Part shown: in pieces, positions 1 through 6,782 of the stretch
Numbering within the stretch: the stretch's first letter is position 1
Layout: every line of letters starts with the position of its first letter
Assembly: GCA_022822575.1 (NCBI GenBank)
Contig: JAJEBJ010000462.1
Location: 1 to 7,793 of the forward strand
Source of the DNA: Alphaproteobacteria bacterium
Lineage (GTDB): Bacteria > Pseudomonadota > Alphaproteobacteria > SP197
Length of the DNA stretch: 7,793 bases
Direction of reading: 5' to 3'
Notes under the pieces: model-generated
The model's input: the letters and a program-made list of their open reading frames with translations, nothing else
Databases searched by the model: none
What the model was told of the DNA's origin: nothing
Made by a program: the position numbers and the translations under genes

Positions 1-115
1 GACCCCGGAGATCCTCGTATCGAAGACCCTGAGGGTGATCACGGTGGCTCCGCTCATGGCCAGCGCCGTCAAGAGGATCAGTGAGGAAAGCTCGGTATCA
101 AGCCTCTTCGACTAG
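1..115 (+). CDS. prs: Ribose-phosphate pyrophosphokinase, C-terminal end (partial)
   Basis: This is the last 37 codons of a gene that enters from the left edge, reading from base 2 to a TAG stop at 113-115. The visible peptide contains VITVAPLMASAVKRI followed by SEESSVSSLFD. This closely matches the C-terminus of bacterial PRPP synthetases, where the E. coli enzyme has a similar LAEAIRRISNEESISAMF ending. The enzyme makes PRPP from ribose 5-phosphate and ATP in the cytosol and feeds purine, pyrimidine, histidine and tryptophan synthesis as well as nucleobase salvage. The active site lies outside the window. The gene next to it, only 28 bp downstream on the same strand, is the L25/Ctc gene, an order common in alphaproteobacteria. 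The identification rests on a short tail plus this gene order. Confidence 0.88.
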   Translation, partial: TPEILVSKTLRVITVAPLMASAVKRISEESSVSSLFD

Positions 116-130
116 GTGAAGATTCTGCCC

Positions 131-134
131 GGAG
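131..134 (+). promoter_or_regulatory. Shine-Dalgarno site of rplY
   Basis: GGAG lies nine bases before the ATG at 144. It is the clearest ribosome binding site in this operon and contrasts with pth and ychF downstream, where no comparable site is visible. Confidence 0.7.
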
Positions 135-143
135 TAAGAGAAC

Positions 144-800
144 ATGGACAATCAGGCCACCATCGCAGCCGAGCTGCGCAGTCGTTCCGGAACCGGCGCC
201 GCCCGCGAGGCGCGGCGCAATGGTCTGATCCCGGGCGTGGTCTATGGCGCCAGCGTTGAGTGCATCAGCATTTCGGTGCCGCGCGACGTACTCGCCCGGG
301 AGGCCGGGACCGCGGGTTTCTTCTCCACGCTGTATCGCCTGAAGGTGGCGGACCGGGACCTCGATGTGGTGGCGCGCGACCTGCAGCTCCATCCGGTCAC
401 CGATACCATCCTGCATGTCGACTTTCTGGCGGTCGCCGCGGACTCGACCATCACGGTCAACATCCCCGTCACCTTCCTCAACGAGGAGGACTGCCAGGGA
501 CTGCGCCGTGGCGGCGTGCTCAATGTCGTGCGCCACGAAATCGAGTGCCATTGCCCGGCCAACGCCATTCCCGACACCATCGAAATCGATCTGGCAGGGC
601 TCGACATTGGCGACAGCGTCCATATCAGCGCCGTCAGCCTGCCGGCCGAAGTCGCGCCCACGATCGACGACCGGGACTTCACCATCGCCACGATCGCTGC
701 GCCAACGGTGCAGACCGACCTCGTCGACGAAGAGGAAGAAGAGATCGAGGAAGAGGTCGAGGAAGGCGTGGATGCGGGAGAGGTCGAAACCGAAGAGTAA
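144..800 (+). CDS. rplY: 50S ribosomal protein L25, long Ctc form
   Basis: This 218-residue protein is the long (Ctc) form of L25, which binds 5S rRNA in the large subunit. The N-terminal L25 domain shows the family signature NGLIPGVVYG at residues 26-35 and the segment RDLQLHPVTDTILHVDFLAV, which corresponds to the conserved Q-x-HPVTD-x-x-x-HVDF core. A second beta-rich Ctc domain follows, from roughly residue 95 to 190. The last 24 residues (195-218) are almost all acidic, 16 of them Asp or Glu. The ATG at 144 is preceded by a good Shine-Dalgarno GGAG at 131-134, nine bases upstream, which fixes the start. The gene sits 28 bp after prs and 25 bp before pth, so co-transcription is likely. 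Length and domain order are normal for alphaproteobacterial Ctc proteins. Confidence 0.94.
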   Translation: MDNQATIAAELRSRSGTGAAREARRNGLIPGVVYGASVECISISVPRDVLAREAGTAGFFSTLYRLKVADRDLDVVARDLQLHPVTDTILHVDFLAVAADSTITVNIPVTFLNEEDCQGLRRGGVLNVVRHEIECHCPANAIPDTIEIDLAGLDIGDSVHISAVSLPAEVAPTIDDRDFTIATIAAPTVQTDLVDEEEEEIEEEVEEGVDAGEVETEE

Positions 801-825
801 GCCGGTCACCCCGCGCGTTCCCGAC

Positions 826-1422
826 ATGTTGCTGCTGGCCGGGCTGGGAAACCCCGGTTCCCGGCACGCACGCCAGCGCCACAATGTCGGGTTCATGGCC
901 GTCGACAGGATTGCGGCGGCACACGGGTTCGGCGCCTGGCGGAAACGCTTCCACGGCGAAGCCGCCGAAGGGCGGCTCGGCGGACTGAAGACGCTGCTGT
1001 TCAAGCCCCTCGTCTACATGAACAACTCCGGGCGGGCCCTCGGCGAGGTGGTCCGCTTCTTCCAGTTGCAAGGGTCCGGGATCGTCGTCCTTTACGACGA
1101 GATAGACCTTGCGCTCGGCAAGGTGCGGGTGAAACAGGGTGGTGGCCATGCCGGCCACAACGGCATCAGGAGCATTCACGCCCATATCGGCGCGGATTAC
1201 CGGCGCGTGAGAATCGGGGTCAGTCACCCGGGCCACAGGGATCTCGTGATCGGACACGTCCTGAAGGACTTTCCGGCGTCGGAACGTCCCCATGTCGACG
1301 GTGTTCTCGATGCGATCGCCGATGCTGCGCCATTCCTCGCCGAAGGCGCGGATGACAGGTTCCAGAGCCGGGTCGCGCTCCTGGTCGGACCGGAACCCGG
1401 TGACGGCGATGTCCGGGATTAG
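826..1422 (+). CDS. pth: Peptidyl-tRNA hydrolase
   Basis: This 198-residue cytosolic enzyme hydrolyses the ester bond of peptidyl-tRNAs that drop off ribosomes, so that tRNA is recycled. The expected catalytic and tRNA-contacting residues are all present: Asn9 in GLGNPG, the general base His19 in RHNVGF, Asn66 in the YMNNSG motif, Asp91 in YDEIDL, and Asn112 in GGGHAGHNGIRS. They correspond to Asn10, His20, Asn68, Asp93 and Asn114 of the E. coli enzyme. The frame is open far upstream, but the family begins exactly at this ATG (MLLLAGLGNPG) and no other start codon lies between the rplY stop and 826. No clear Shine-Dalgarno precedes it, so translation may depend on coupling to rplY, whose stop is 25 bp upstream. 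The 3' end overlaps ychF by 14 bases. Identification is very secure. Confidence 0.97.
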   Translation: MLLLAGLGNPGSRHARQRHNVGFMAVDRIAAAHGFGAWRKRFHGEAAEGRLGGLKTLLFKPLVYMNNSGRALGEVVRFFQLQGSGIVVLYDEIDLALGKVRVKQGGGHAGHNGIRSIHAHIGADYRRVRIGVSHPGHRDLVIGHVLKDFPASERPHVDGVLDAIADAAPFLAEGADDRFQSRVALLVGPEPGDGDVRD

Positions 1423-2512
1423 GTGCGGCATCGTCGGTTTGCCCAACGTCGGCAAGTCGACGCTGTTCAACGCCCTGACGTCGACGGCTGCGGCCCAGGT
1501 CGGCAACTTTCCGTTCTCGACCATCGAGCCCAACATCGGGCGTGTCAGCGTGCCCGATGAGCGTCTCAATTCCCTTGCCGCCGTCAGCCACGCACCAAAG
1601 ACCGTTCGCAACCACATCGAATTCGTCGACATCGCCGGCCTGGTCAAGGGCGCAAGCCGGGGCGAGGGACTGGGAAACCGCTTTCTCGCCAGCATCCGCG
1701 AAGTCGATGCCATCCTCCATCTTGTCCGCTGCTTCGAGGGAGGCGATGTCGCCCATGTCGATGGCGCGGTCGATCCGCTGCGTGACATTGCCACCATCGA
1801 AACCGAGTTGATGCTGGCCGATCTGGAGAGCCTGGAACGCCGCACCGAGGCGACGTCGAAACGCGCCACGGGGGGCGACGGGGAGGCGAAGGAAATTCTA
1901 CCCCTCATGCAGCGGGCGCTCGAGGCCCTTGCCGCCGGCAGGCCGGCGCTCTCCTTACAGCCCTCTGAGGGCGAGGCGCGGGCATTCACCATGCTGCAGT
2001 TGCTGACCGCGAGGCCGGTCCTCTACGTGTGCAATGTCGACGACGACGCCATGACAGACGACAATCCTCTCGTCCGCAAGGTCATGTGCCATGCCGAGAG
2101 CAACGGCAGCCGCGCCGTCGCCATCGCGGCCTCGCTCGAATCCGAACTCGCCCTGCTGCCCGACGGCGGCGAGCGCGAGGCCTTTCTCGAGGAACTCGGT
2201 CTCGGAGAGCCCGGCCTCTACCGCATCATTCGCGCCACCCACGAATTGCTCGGGCTCATCACGTTCTTCACCACGGGTCCGAAGGAGGCACGCGCATGGT
2301 CGATTACGAACGGTTCCACGGCAGCCCAGGCCGCGGGAGCCGTCCACAGCGACATGGAACGCGGCTTCATCTGCGCCGAGACCATCACCCATGGCGATCT
2401 TGTCGCCTGTGGCAGTGAGCAGGATGCGCGGTCGCGGGGTCTCATGCGCCGCGAGGGACGCAACTACAGGGTGATGGACGGCGATGTCTTCTGCTTCCGC
2501 TTCAATGTCTGA
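1409..2512 (+). CDS. ychF: Redox-regulated P-loop ATPase YchF (OLA1 family)
   Basis: YchF is a universally conserved TRAFAC-class NTPase that prefers ATP over GTP, associates with ribosomes and is linked to oxidative-stress responses. The 367-residue product matches the usual length of about 363. The G1/Walker A motif is GLPNVGKST at residues 10-18, the G3-like motif is DIAG at 74-77, and the C-terminal TGS domain includes TTGPKEARAWSITNGSTAAQAAG. The final GDVFCFRFNV is the typical YchF ending. The nucleotide-specificity motif reads N209-V-D-D212; E. coli YchF has NVNE there and GTPases have NKxD, so this copy carries Asp at the fourth place. The frame is open upstream to 1292, but that part is antisense-like shadow over pth. 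The start at 1409 gives MSGIRCGIVGLPNVGKST, matching the family, and overlaps the pth stop by 14 bases. Confidence 0.97.
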   Translation: MSGIRCGIVGLPNVGKSTLFNALTSTAAAQVGNFPFSTIEPNIGRVSVPDERLNSLAAVSHAPKTVRNHIEFVDIAGLVKGASRGEGLGNRFLASIREVDAILHLVRCFEGGDVAHVDGAVDPLRDIATIETELMLADLESLERRTEATSKRATGGDGEAKEILPLMQRALEALAAGRPALSLQPSEGEARAFTMLQLLTARPVLYVCNVDDDAMTDDNPLVRKVMCHAESNGSRAVAIAASLESELALLPDGGEREAFLEELGLGEPGLYRIIRATHELLGLITFFTTGPKEARAWSITNGSTAAQAAGAVHSDMERGFICAETITHGDLVACGSEQDARSRGLMRREGRNYRVMDGDVFCFRFNV

Positions 2513-3866
2513 ACGCCGGATCCGGCCTCGCGCCGTTGCCGATCTCATCCGTCACGAGACCGACCGGTTTCACGAGGAGCGGCCACGATCGGCAGCCTTG
2601 GTCCGGCGCGCTGGTGAACTCATGCCGTCAGGCGTGCCCATGGCATGGATGCGGGGACTCCAGCATCATGAACCGGTCTTCGTCGAATCGGGACGCGGCG
2701 CCACCTTCACCGACGTCGACGGCCACCGCTATGTCGACTTCAACCAGGCCGATCTTTCCTCGACGGCCGGATATGCCGTGCCCGGGGTCGTGGAAGCCGT
2801 GTCGCGACAGATGAGGGCGGGGGCGCAGTTTCTCATGCCGTCGGAGGACTCCGTGGCGGTCGCCGCTGACCTCGCCGACCGCTTCGCCCTCGGCCACTGG
2901 CAATTCACGCTGTCCGCCTCATCGGCCATGACCGAGGCCCTGCGACTGGCGCGCCTTGCCACGGGACGTGACGGCATCCTCATGTGCGACGGCAGCTACC
3001 ATGGTCACATCGACGAGACGCTGGCCGACTATTCCCACGATGAACCGTCGATCTCCTCCCTGGGACTGCCGCACGATCATGGCCGGCACACCACCATCAT
3101 TCCCTACAACGACCTCGAGGCCGTTCGCCGGGAACTGGCCGGCGGCCGGATTGCCGCCCTCGTTGTCGAGCCGGCGCTCACCAATGTCGGGCTGGTGCTC
3201 GCCCGTGACGGATTTCTCGACAACCTGCGTGCGCTCGCCGACGCTCAAGGCACGCTGCTCGTGGTCGACGAGACGCATACCCACATGTTCGCCTGGGGAG
3301 GCCTGGCACGGCACGCAAACCTCCACCCGCATATCGTCGTCATCGGCAAGAACTTCGCCGGGGGCGTGCCGATCGGCGCCTACGGTTTCGACACGCACCT
3401 GGCGGACCTGATGGACCGTCACCTCTTCGATCCTCTCAGCGATGCCGGCGGTCTCGCCGTCGGCGGCACGCTCTATGGCAATGCACTCTCGTTCGCCGCC
3501 GCCCGTGCCTGTCTCGAGCATGTCATGACCCGCGAGGCCTACGAGCGGACATCCGAACTCGGCACCGTTCTCGCCCGGGGCATCCAGCAGATCATCGATG
3601 ACGCGAACCTGGGCTGGAAGGCACAACACCTGCATAATCGTGCCGGCTGGCTCTACCACCGGGAAGAGCCCCGAAGCGGCGCCGAGGCGGTGCGTCTCGC
3701 CGACACCCCGCTTACCGACTCGCGGCGCATCTTCATGGCCAACCGCGGCATCTGGGAGGCCACCGCCACCGCCGGTCCGACGGTCTCATTCGCCATGACC
3801 CGGGCCGACATCGATCTCTACCTCGACGTCGCCCGCCTCTGGATCGACACCCTGCTCGCAACCTGA
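2484..3866 (+). CDS. Class III PLP-dependent aminotransferase, substrate unknown
   Basis: This fold-type I enzyme of 460 residues resembles glutamate-1-semialdehyde aminomutase and other class III aminotransferases. The PLP Schiff-base lysine is Lys289 in VIGKNFAGGVPIGAYG. The pyridine-nitrogen aspartate is Asp262 in VVDETHT. The aromatic ring-stacking motif is GSYHGH, and Thr329 in GGTLYGNALS would bind the phosphate from the partner subunit. The phosphate loop reads SASSAMTEALRLAR instead of the usual SGTEA. DETHT replaces the usual DEV-TGFR of the GSA group. From memory, similar DETHT and EPALTNVGLVL blocks occur in a poorly characterised subgroup, so the substrate cannot be named. The gene overlaps the ychF 3' end. 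ATG 2484 gives a 29-base overlap; ATG 2505, seven codons later, gives an 8-base overlap, has no better ribosome site and is equally possible. No signal peptide is seen, so it is probably cytosolic. Confidence 0.9.
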   Translation: MSSASASMSERRIRPRAVADLIRHETDRFHEERPRSAALVRRAGELMPSGVPMAWMRGLQHHEPVFVESGRGATFTDVDGHRYVDFNQADLSSTAGYAVPGVVEAVSRQMRAGAQFLMPSEDSVAVAADLADRFALGHWQFTLSASSAMTEALRLARLATGRDGILMCDGSYHGHIDETLADYSHDEPSISSLGLPHDHGRHTTIIPYNDLEAVRRELAGGRIAALVVEPALTNVGLVLARDGFLDNLRALADAQGTLLVVDETHTHMFAWGGLARHANLHPHIVVIGKNFAGGVPIGAYGFDTHLADLMDRHLFDPLSDAGGLAVGGTLYGNALSFAAARACLEHVMTREAYERTSELGTVLARGIQQIIDDANLGWKAQHLHNRAGWLYHREEPRSGAEAVRLADTPLTDSRRIFMANRGIWEATATAGPTVSFAMTRADIDLYLDVARLWIDTLLAT

Positions 3867-4053
3867 TCTCTCCGACAATATCGGTTAGGACATCGACGAC
3901 CCGCTCGACTCTCATCCGCCAGGAAAGCGCTTCAAGCCGGGCCCTGATCACATCGTTTGTGGAAGCGTCCTGTTCCGAGGCGTCCATGACGGCGATCAGA
4001 CGTTCCCATGGAACGACCCGAACATGCTCGGTAGACGCCGGTTGCGCGCCGGC
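3867..4053 (-). pseudogene. Possible remnant of a minus-strand gene C-terminus (glycosyltransferase-like tail)
   Basis: Read on the minus strand from a TGA at 4056-4054, this stretch is open and reads AGAQPASTEHVRVVPWERLI, AVMDASEQDASTNDV and then IRARLEALSWRMRVERVVDVLTDIV. Codon third positions are mostly G or C and the composition is protein-like, unlike the Arg-rich shadow that follows once the frame runs under the aminotransferase gene. The pattern of a short helix, a spacer and then a basic amphipathic helix with a Ser-Trp resembles the last 50 residues of GT-B glycosyltransferases, but this is only a resemblance. No start region, ribosome site or native stop belongs to it, so if real it is a decayed fragment. 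It could also be chance coding-like sequence. Confidence 0.3.
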
Positions 4054-4083
4054 TCAAACGGCCCGCAGGCTGCGATTGTGCAA

Positions 4084-4104
4084 ATTGCAAGTAGTATTTG
4101 CAAT
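4084..4104. promoter_or_regulatory. 21-bp palindromic candidate operator
   Basis: The arms ATTGCAA (4084-4090) and TTGCAAT (4098-4104) are perfect inverted copies, and the inner bases also pair except for one G/T position. Nine of ten base pairs around the centre at 4094 are symmetric. An extra half-site-like TGCAAA lies at 4079-4084. The palindrome lies 28 bases before the DUF4143 start codon and covers the proposed -35 element, so a dimeric repressor bound here would block transcription. The binding protein is unknown. The ATPase itself carries a winged-helix-like region and is a candidate autoregulator, which is inference only. Confidence 0.6.
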
Positions 4105-4126
4105 ATTACCATTCGCGCGTTATGGT
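4098..4126 (+). promoter_or_regulatory. Candidate promoter of the DUF4143 ATPase gene
   Basis: TTGCAA at 4098-4103 as -35 and TATGGT at 4121-4126 as -10 are separated by 17 bases; each matches the sigma-70 consensus at four of six positions. Transcription would begin about at the ATG (4132). This agrees with the absence of any Shine-Dalgarno upstream and suggests a leaderless mRNA. The stretch 4078-4110 is markedly AT-richer than its surroundings. Confidence 0.45.
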
Positions 4127-4131
4127 GCATC

Positions 4132-5313
4132 ATGATCGAGCGCGAAATCACACCCTGCCTGGTCGGACTGTTCAAGCAGTATCCCTTCGTCACCGTGACC
4201 GGACCGCGGCAGTCCGGCAAGACAACGCTTTGCCGTGCCACCTTTCCACATCTCGACTACGTCAACCTGGAAGCGCCCGACCAGCGGGAATTCGCCGAAT
4301 CCGATCCAAGGGGCTTTCTTGCCCGTTTGGGCGACGGCGCAATCCTGGATGAAATCCAGCGTGTTCCCGATCTCCTCTCCTACCTGCAGGTCCTGGCGGA
4401 CGACGTGGAGCGGAACAGTCTCTTTGTGCTGACGGGGAGCGAACAGTTCCGCCTTTCCGATGCAATAGGCCAGTCTCTCGCCGGGCGCACAGCACTGCTC
4501 CGCCTGCTGCCGTTCTCCCTTGCCGAACGCCAAAGGACGGGCGCGAGCAACAGCGTCGACGACATCCTGTATTCCGGCTTCTATCCCCGAATTCACGACC
4601 GGAAGCTCGAACCCCGGCAGGCACTCGGCGACTACTTCGAGACCTATGTCGAGCGTGACGTGCGCCGGATCGGCGAGATCCGCAATCTTGCAAACTTCCG
4701 CCGGTTTGTCCGCCTGTGTGCCGGACGCGTCGGACAGATGGCCAATCTCTCATCCCTGGGGGCAGATGCGGGCGTCTCCCACACCACGGCAGGCCATTGG
4801 CTTGCGGTTCTGGAAGCAAGCTATGTCGTTTTCAGGCTTCCGCCGTTCCATGCCAACGTCCGCAAGCGGTTGGTCAAGACACCCAAGCTCTACTTCTACG
4901 ATGTCGGGCTGGCGAGCCATCTCATCGGCATTGAACATGCCGGTCAGCTAGGCACCCACCCGCTTCGCGGGCCGCTGTTCGAGAATGCAGTTGTGGTGGA
5001 AGTTCTCAAACATCGTTTCAATCGGAGCCGCCGATCCAATCTGTCGTTTTTCCGGGATAGCCGCGGCCTCGAATGCGACCTTCTCCATGAGAACAGCGAC
5101 GGCATGGGCGCCATAGAAATCAAGTCCGGCGCAACGGTCGCCTCCGACTGGTTCGATCCGCTCGACCGAATAGCGAAAACGCTGCCGGGCATCACCACAA
5201 GGGCGATTGTCTATGGAGGTGCGGACCGGCAGTCCCGCCGGAGCGCGGATGTGGTGCCGCTGGCCGGTCTGGCCGAGATGCTCGAACGATTCGAAGGACG
5301 GGAGAAAACCTGA
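4132..5313 (+). CDS. AAA_14/DUF4143 family P-loop ATPase with PD-(D/E)XK-like C-terminus
   Basis: This 393-residue protein belongs to the widespread, functionally obscure archaeal/bacterial ATPase family with an N-terminal AAA_14 domain and a C-terminal DUF4143 domain. Walker A is GPRQSGKTT at residues 24-32. Walker B is GAILDEIQR with Asp73 and Glu74. A sensor-like LTGSEQF follows. In mid-protein, the segment GQMANLSSLGADAGVSHTTAGHWLAVLE looks like a winged helix-turn-helix. Near the end, Glu314-Cys-Asp316 and Glu329-Ile-Lys331 form a PD-(D/E)XK-type pattern, so nuclease-like chemistry is possible but unproven. An upstream in-frame ATG at 4024 would add 36 residues that run through the promoter and palindrome; the family begins near MIEREI, so 4132 is preferred. 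It stands alone, converging on apt, with no toxin-antitoxin or defence partner nearby. Such genes are typically accessory and horizontally mobile. Confidence 0.93.
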   Translation: MIEREITPCLVGLFKQYPFVTVTGPRQSGKTTLCRATFPHLDYVNLEAPDQREFAESDPRGFLARLGDGAILDEIQRVPDLLSYLQVLADDVERNSLFVLTGSEQFRLSDAIGQSLAGRTALLRLLPFSLAERQRTGASNSVDDILYSGFYPRIHDRKLEPRQALGDYFETYVERDVRRIGEIRNLANFRRFVRLCAGRVGQMANLSSLGADAGVSHTTAGHWLAVLEASYVVFRLPPFHANVRKRLVKTPKLYFYDVGLASHLIGIEHAGQLGTHPLRGPLFENAVVVEVLKHRFNRSRRSNLSFFRDSRGLECDLLHENSDGMGAIEIKSGATVASDWFDPLDRIAKTLPGITTRAIVYGGADRQSRRSADVVPLAGLAEMLERFEGREKT

Positions 5314-5385
5314 CGCGCGGAAAACCGGAAGGGTTGACCGGAGCAAGGACCCGCACCGCCGCGCAATGCGAACCGATCGACGCGG

Positions 5386-5904
5386 TCAGAAGCTGACGAG
5401 GGAGTGGCAGGGAACGCCGAGTTGGCGGACGCGGTCGGCGCCACCGAGGGCGGGGAGATCGATCACGAAGCTGGCGCCGACAATATCGGCGTTGGCGCGG
5501 CGCAGCAGGCGAACGGCGGCCATCGCGGTGCCCCCGGTGGCGATCAGGTCGTCCACCACCAGGACCCGCGCGCCTTCCCTGACGGCGTCGTCGTGAATCT
5601 CGATCCGGTCGATGCCGTACTCGAGCTCGTAATCCTCGCCGATGGCCCGGCGGGGCAGCTTGCCCTTCTTGCGTATGGCAACGAAGGCTGCCTGCAACTG
5701 GCGGGCAACGGCGCCGCCGGGACTGAACCCCCGCGCCTCGATGGCAGCGACCACGTCGATAGCGGATTCGGCAAAGGGGGACGTCATGCCGTCGACCGCG
5801 TGGGCGAAGCCGGCGCCATGGCCAAAGAGAGTCGTGATGTCGCGGAACATGACCCCCTCGCGGGGGAAGTCCGGGATGGTGCGGATGAGAGGTCGAAGAT
5901 CCAT
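5386..5904 (-). CDS. apt: Adenine phosphoribosyltransferase
   Basis: Apt condenses adenine with PRPP to give AMP and pyrophosphate in the cytosol, the one-step salvage of adenine. The 172-residue product shows the N-terminal IPDFPREGVMFRDITTLF block, the EARGF loop, the RKKGKLPR loop, the LEYGIDRIEIH hood region, and the PRPP-binding signature VLVVDDLIATGGTA with the acidic pair at Asp118-Asp119. All are diagnostic of type I Apt enzymes. The loop after EARGF reads SPGGAVA, slightly different from the more usual I/L-F/L-G pattern. The ATG shares one base with the mtnP stop (TGATG), and GGGG about eight bases upstream can serve as ribosome site, so translation is coupled to mtnP. The gene is the last of the minus-strand operon and converges on the DUF4143 gene across 72 bp. 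Confidence 0.96.
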   Translation of the reverse strand: MDLRPLIRTIPDFPREGVMFRDITTLFGHGAGFAHAVDGMTSPFAESAIDVVAAIEARGFSPGGAVARQLQAAFVAIRKKGKLPRRAIGEDYELEYGIDRIEIHDDAVREGARVLVVDDLIATGGTAMAAVRLLRRANADIVGASFVIDLPALGGADRVRQLGVPCHSLVSF

Positions 5905-6782
5905 CAGCCAGCCCCGAGCACGCGCCCGGCCACCGCGTCGAGCCTGGCAATCAAGTCACCATCGCGGGCTTCCGGCCGGGTGATGATGGCATGTTCAAGG
6001 GCCCGGTCACAGCGGTGCGGGCACGGGTGATCGATGCCGGCCATCAGAGGCACGAGGGCCCCGACCAGACGTCCCGCATTGCCGGCATTGGCCAGCAGCA
6101 CGCCGATGACCTGTTCAACGGTGACAGCATCGTGGTCCTCGTGCCAGCAGTCGTAGTCCGTCACCATGCCCACGGTGAGATAGCAAAGCTCCGCCTCCCG
6201 CGCGAGGCGCGCCTCCGGCATGGCCGTCATGCCGATGACATCCATGTTCCATGACCTGAAGAGATGCGATTCAGCCAGTGTCGAGAACTGGGGTCCCTCG
6301 ATGCAGATGTAGGTGCCGCCCCGCACCATGGAGATGCCGGCCGTCTTGCCGGCCCGCGTCACGTGGTGCGCCAGGCGTTCACAGGTCGGGTGGGCAAGCG
6401 AGACATGGGCAACGCACCCCTCGCCGAAGAAACTCCTCGTACGGTTCACCGTCCGGTCGACATACTGATCGCACACCACGAAGGTGCCGGGGGGAAGGTC
6501 TTCCCTCAGCGAACCGACCGCGGCCACGGAGACGAGGTCGGTGACGCCCATTCGCTTCAGGGCATCGATGTTGGCGCGCGCGTTGATGCCAGTGGGCGAC
6601 ACATGATGGCCGCGGCCGTGACGCGGCAGGAACACCACGTCGAGACCGTCCATCCTGCCGCGCAGCAACTGATCCGATGGCGCACCCCAGGGTGTGTCGA
6701 CCGTGACCCATTCGGCATCCTCGAGACCTTCGATGTCGTAGACGCCACTCCCGCCGAGGACGCCGAGAACGGTACCGCTCAT
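5904..6782 (-). CDS. mtnP: S-methyl-5'-thioadenosine phosphorylase
   Basis: MtnP cleaves methylthioadenosine, a by-product of polyamine and related S-adenosylmethionine-dependent reactions, with phosphate to give adenine and methylthioribose 1-phosphate. The 292-residue product has the phosphate loop GVLGGSGVY (residues 7-15), FLPRHGRGHHVSP, YICIEGPQFSTLAES, and the methionine-threonine substrate motif in VIGMTAMPEARLAREAELCY. It also has VTDYDCW, whose aspartates bind the adenine base; the Asp-Tyr-Asp pattern favours 6-amino purines and so supports MTA rather than inosine or guanosine as substrate. Its ATG overlaps the stop of the DyP gene upstream (ATGA), and its stop overlaps the apt start. 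Adenine made here is the direct substrate of Apt. No other methionine-salvage genes (mtnA, B, C, D) are in view, so the fate of methylthioribose 1-phosphate is not shown. Confidence 0.96.
   Translation of the reverse strand: MSGTVLGVLGGSGVYDIEGLEDAEWVTVDTPWGAPSDQLLRGRMDGLDVVFLPRHGRGHHVSPTGINARANIDALKRMGVTDLVSVAAVGSLREDLPPGTFVVCDQYVDRTVNRTRSFFGEGCVAHVSLAHPTCERLAHHVTRAGKTAGISMVRGGTYICIEGPQFSTLAESHLFRSWNMDVIGMTAMPEARLAREAELCYLTVGMVTDYDCWHEDHDAVTVEQVIGVLLANAGNAGRLVGALVPLMAGIDHPCPHRCDRALEHAIITRPEARDGDLIARLDAVAGRVLGAG

Noticed and set aside
726..797. GA-rich stretch at the rplY 3' end considered as a repeat or frameshift slippery site
   Set aside because: It encodes the Glu-rich tail (16 acidic of 24 residues), a normal feature of long Ctc proteins, and the downstream frame is an ordinary pth start rather than a frameshift product.
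78..1004. Minus-strand open frame of 308 codons under rplY and pth
   Set aside because: It mirrors the codon structure of rplY and pth, spans their junction and shows no family motif.
1292..1408. Upstream in-frame ATG of ychF
   Set aside because: It would add 39 residues read from inside pth; YchF proteins begin just before the KCGIVGLPNVGKST-type block, which matches ATG 1409.
679..1992. Long minus-strand open frame of 437 codons under pth and ychF
   Set aside because: It is antisense to two securely identified genes and its product is low-complexity and Arg/Ser-rich with no recognisable motif; long antisense frames are expected in high-GC coding DNA.
3872..3884. CCGA-CAATA-TCGG hairpin just after the aminotransferase stop, considered as a terminator
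   Set aside because: The stem is only four pairs and no T-run follows on either strand.
4024..4131. Upstream in-frame ATG giving a 36-residue extension of the DUF4143 protein
   Set aside because: The extension runs through the palindrome and promoter and has no family match; the conserved N-terminus starts at MIEREI (4132).
5314..5385. Convergent gap between the DUF4143 gene and apt, searched for a bidirectional terminator
   Set aside because: Only short 4-bp stems without T-tracts were found; nothing supports a call.
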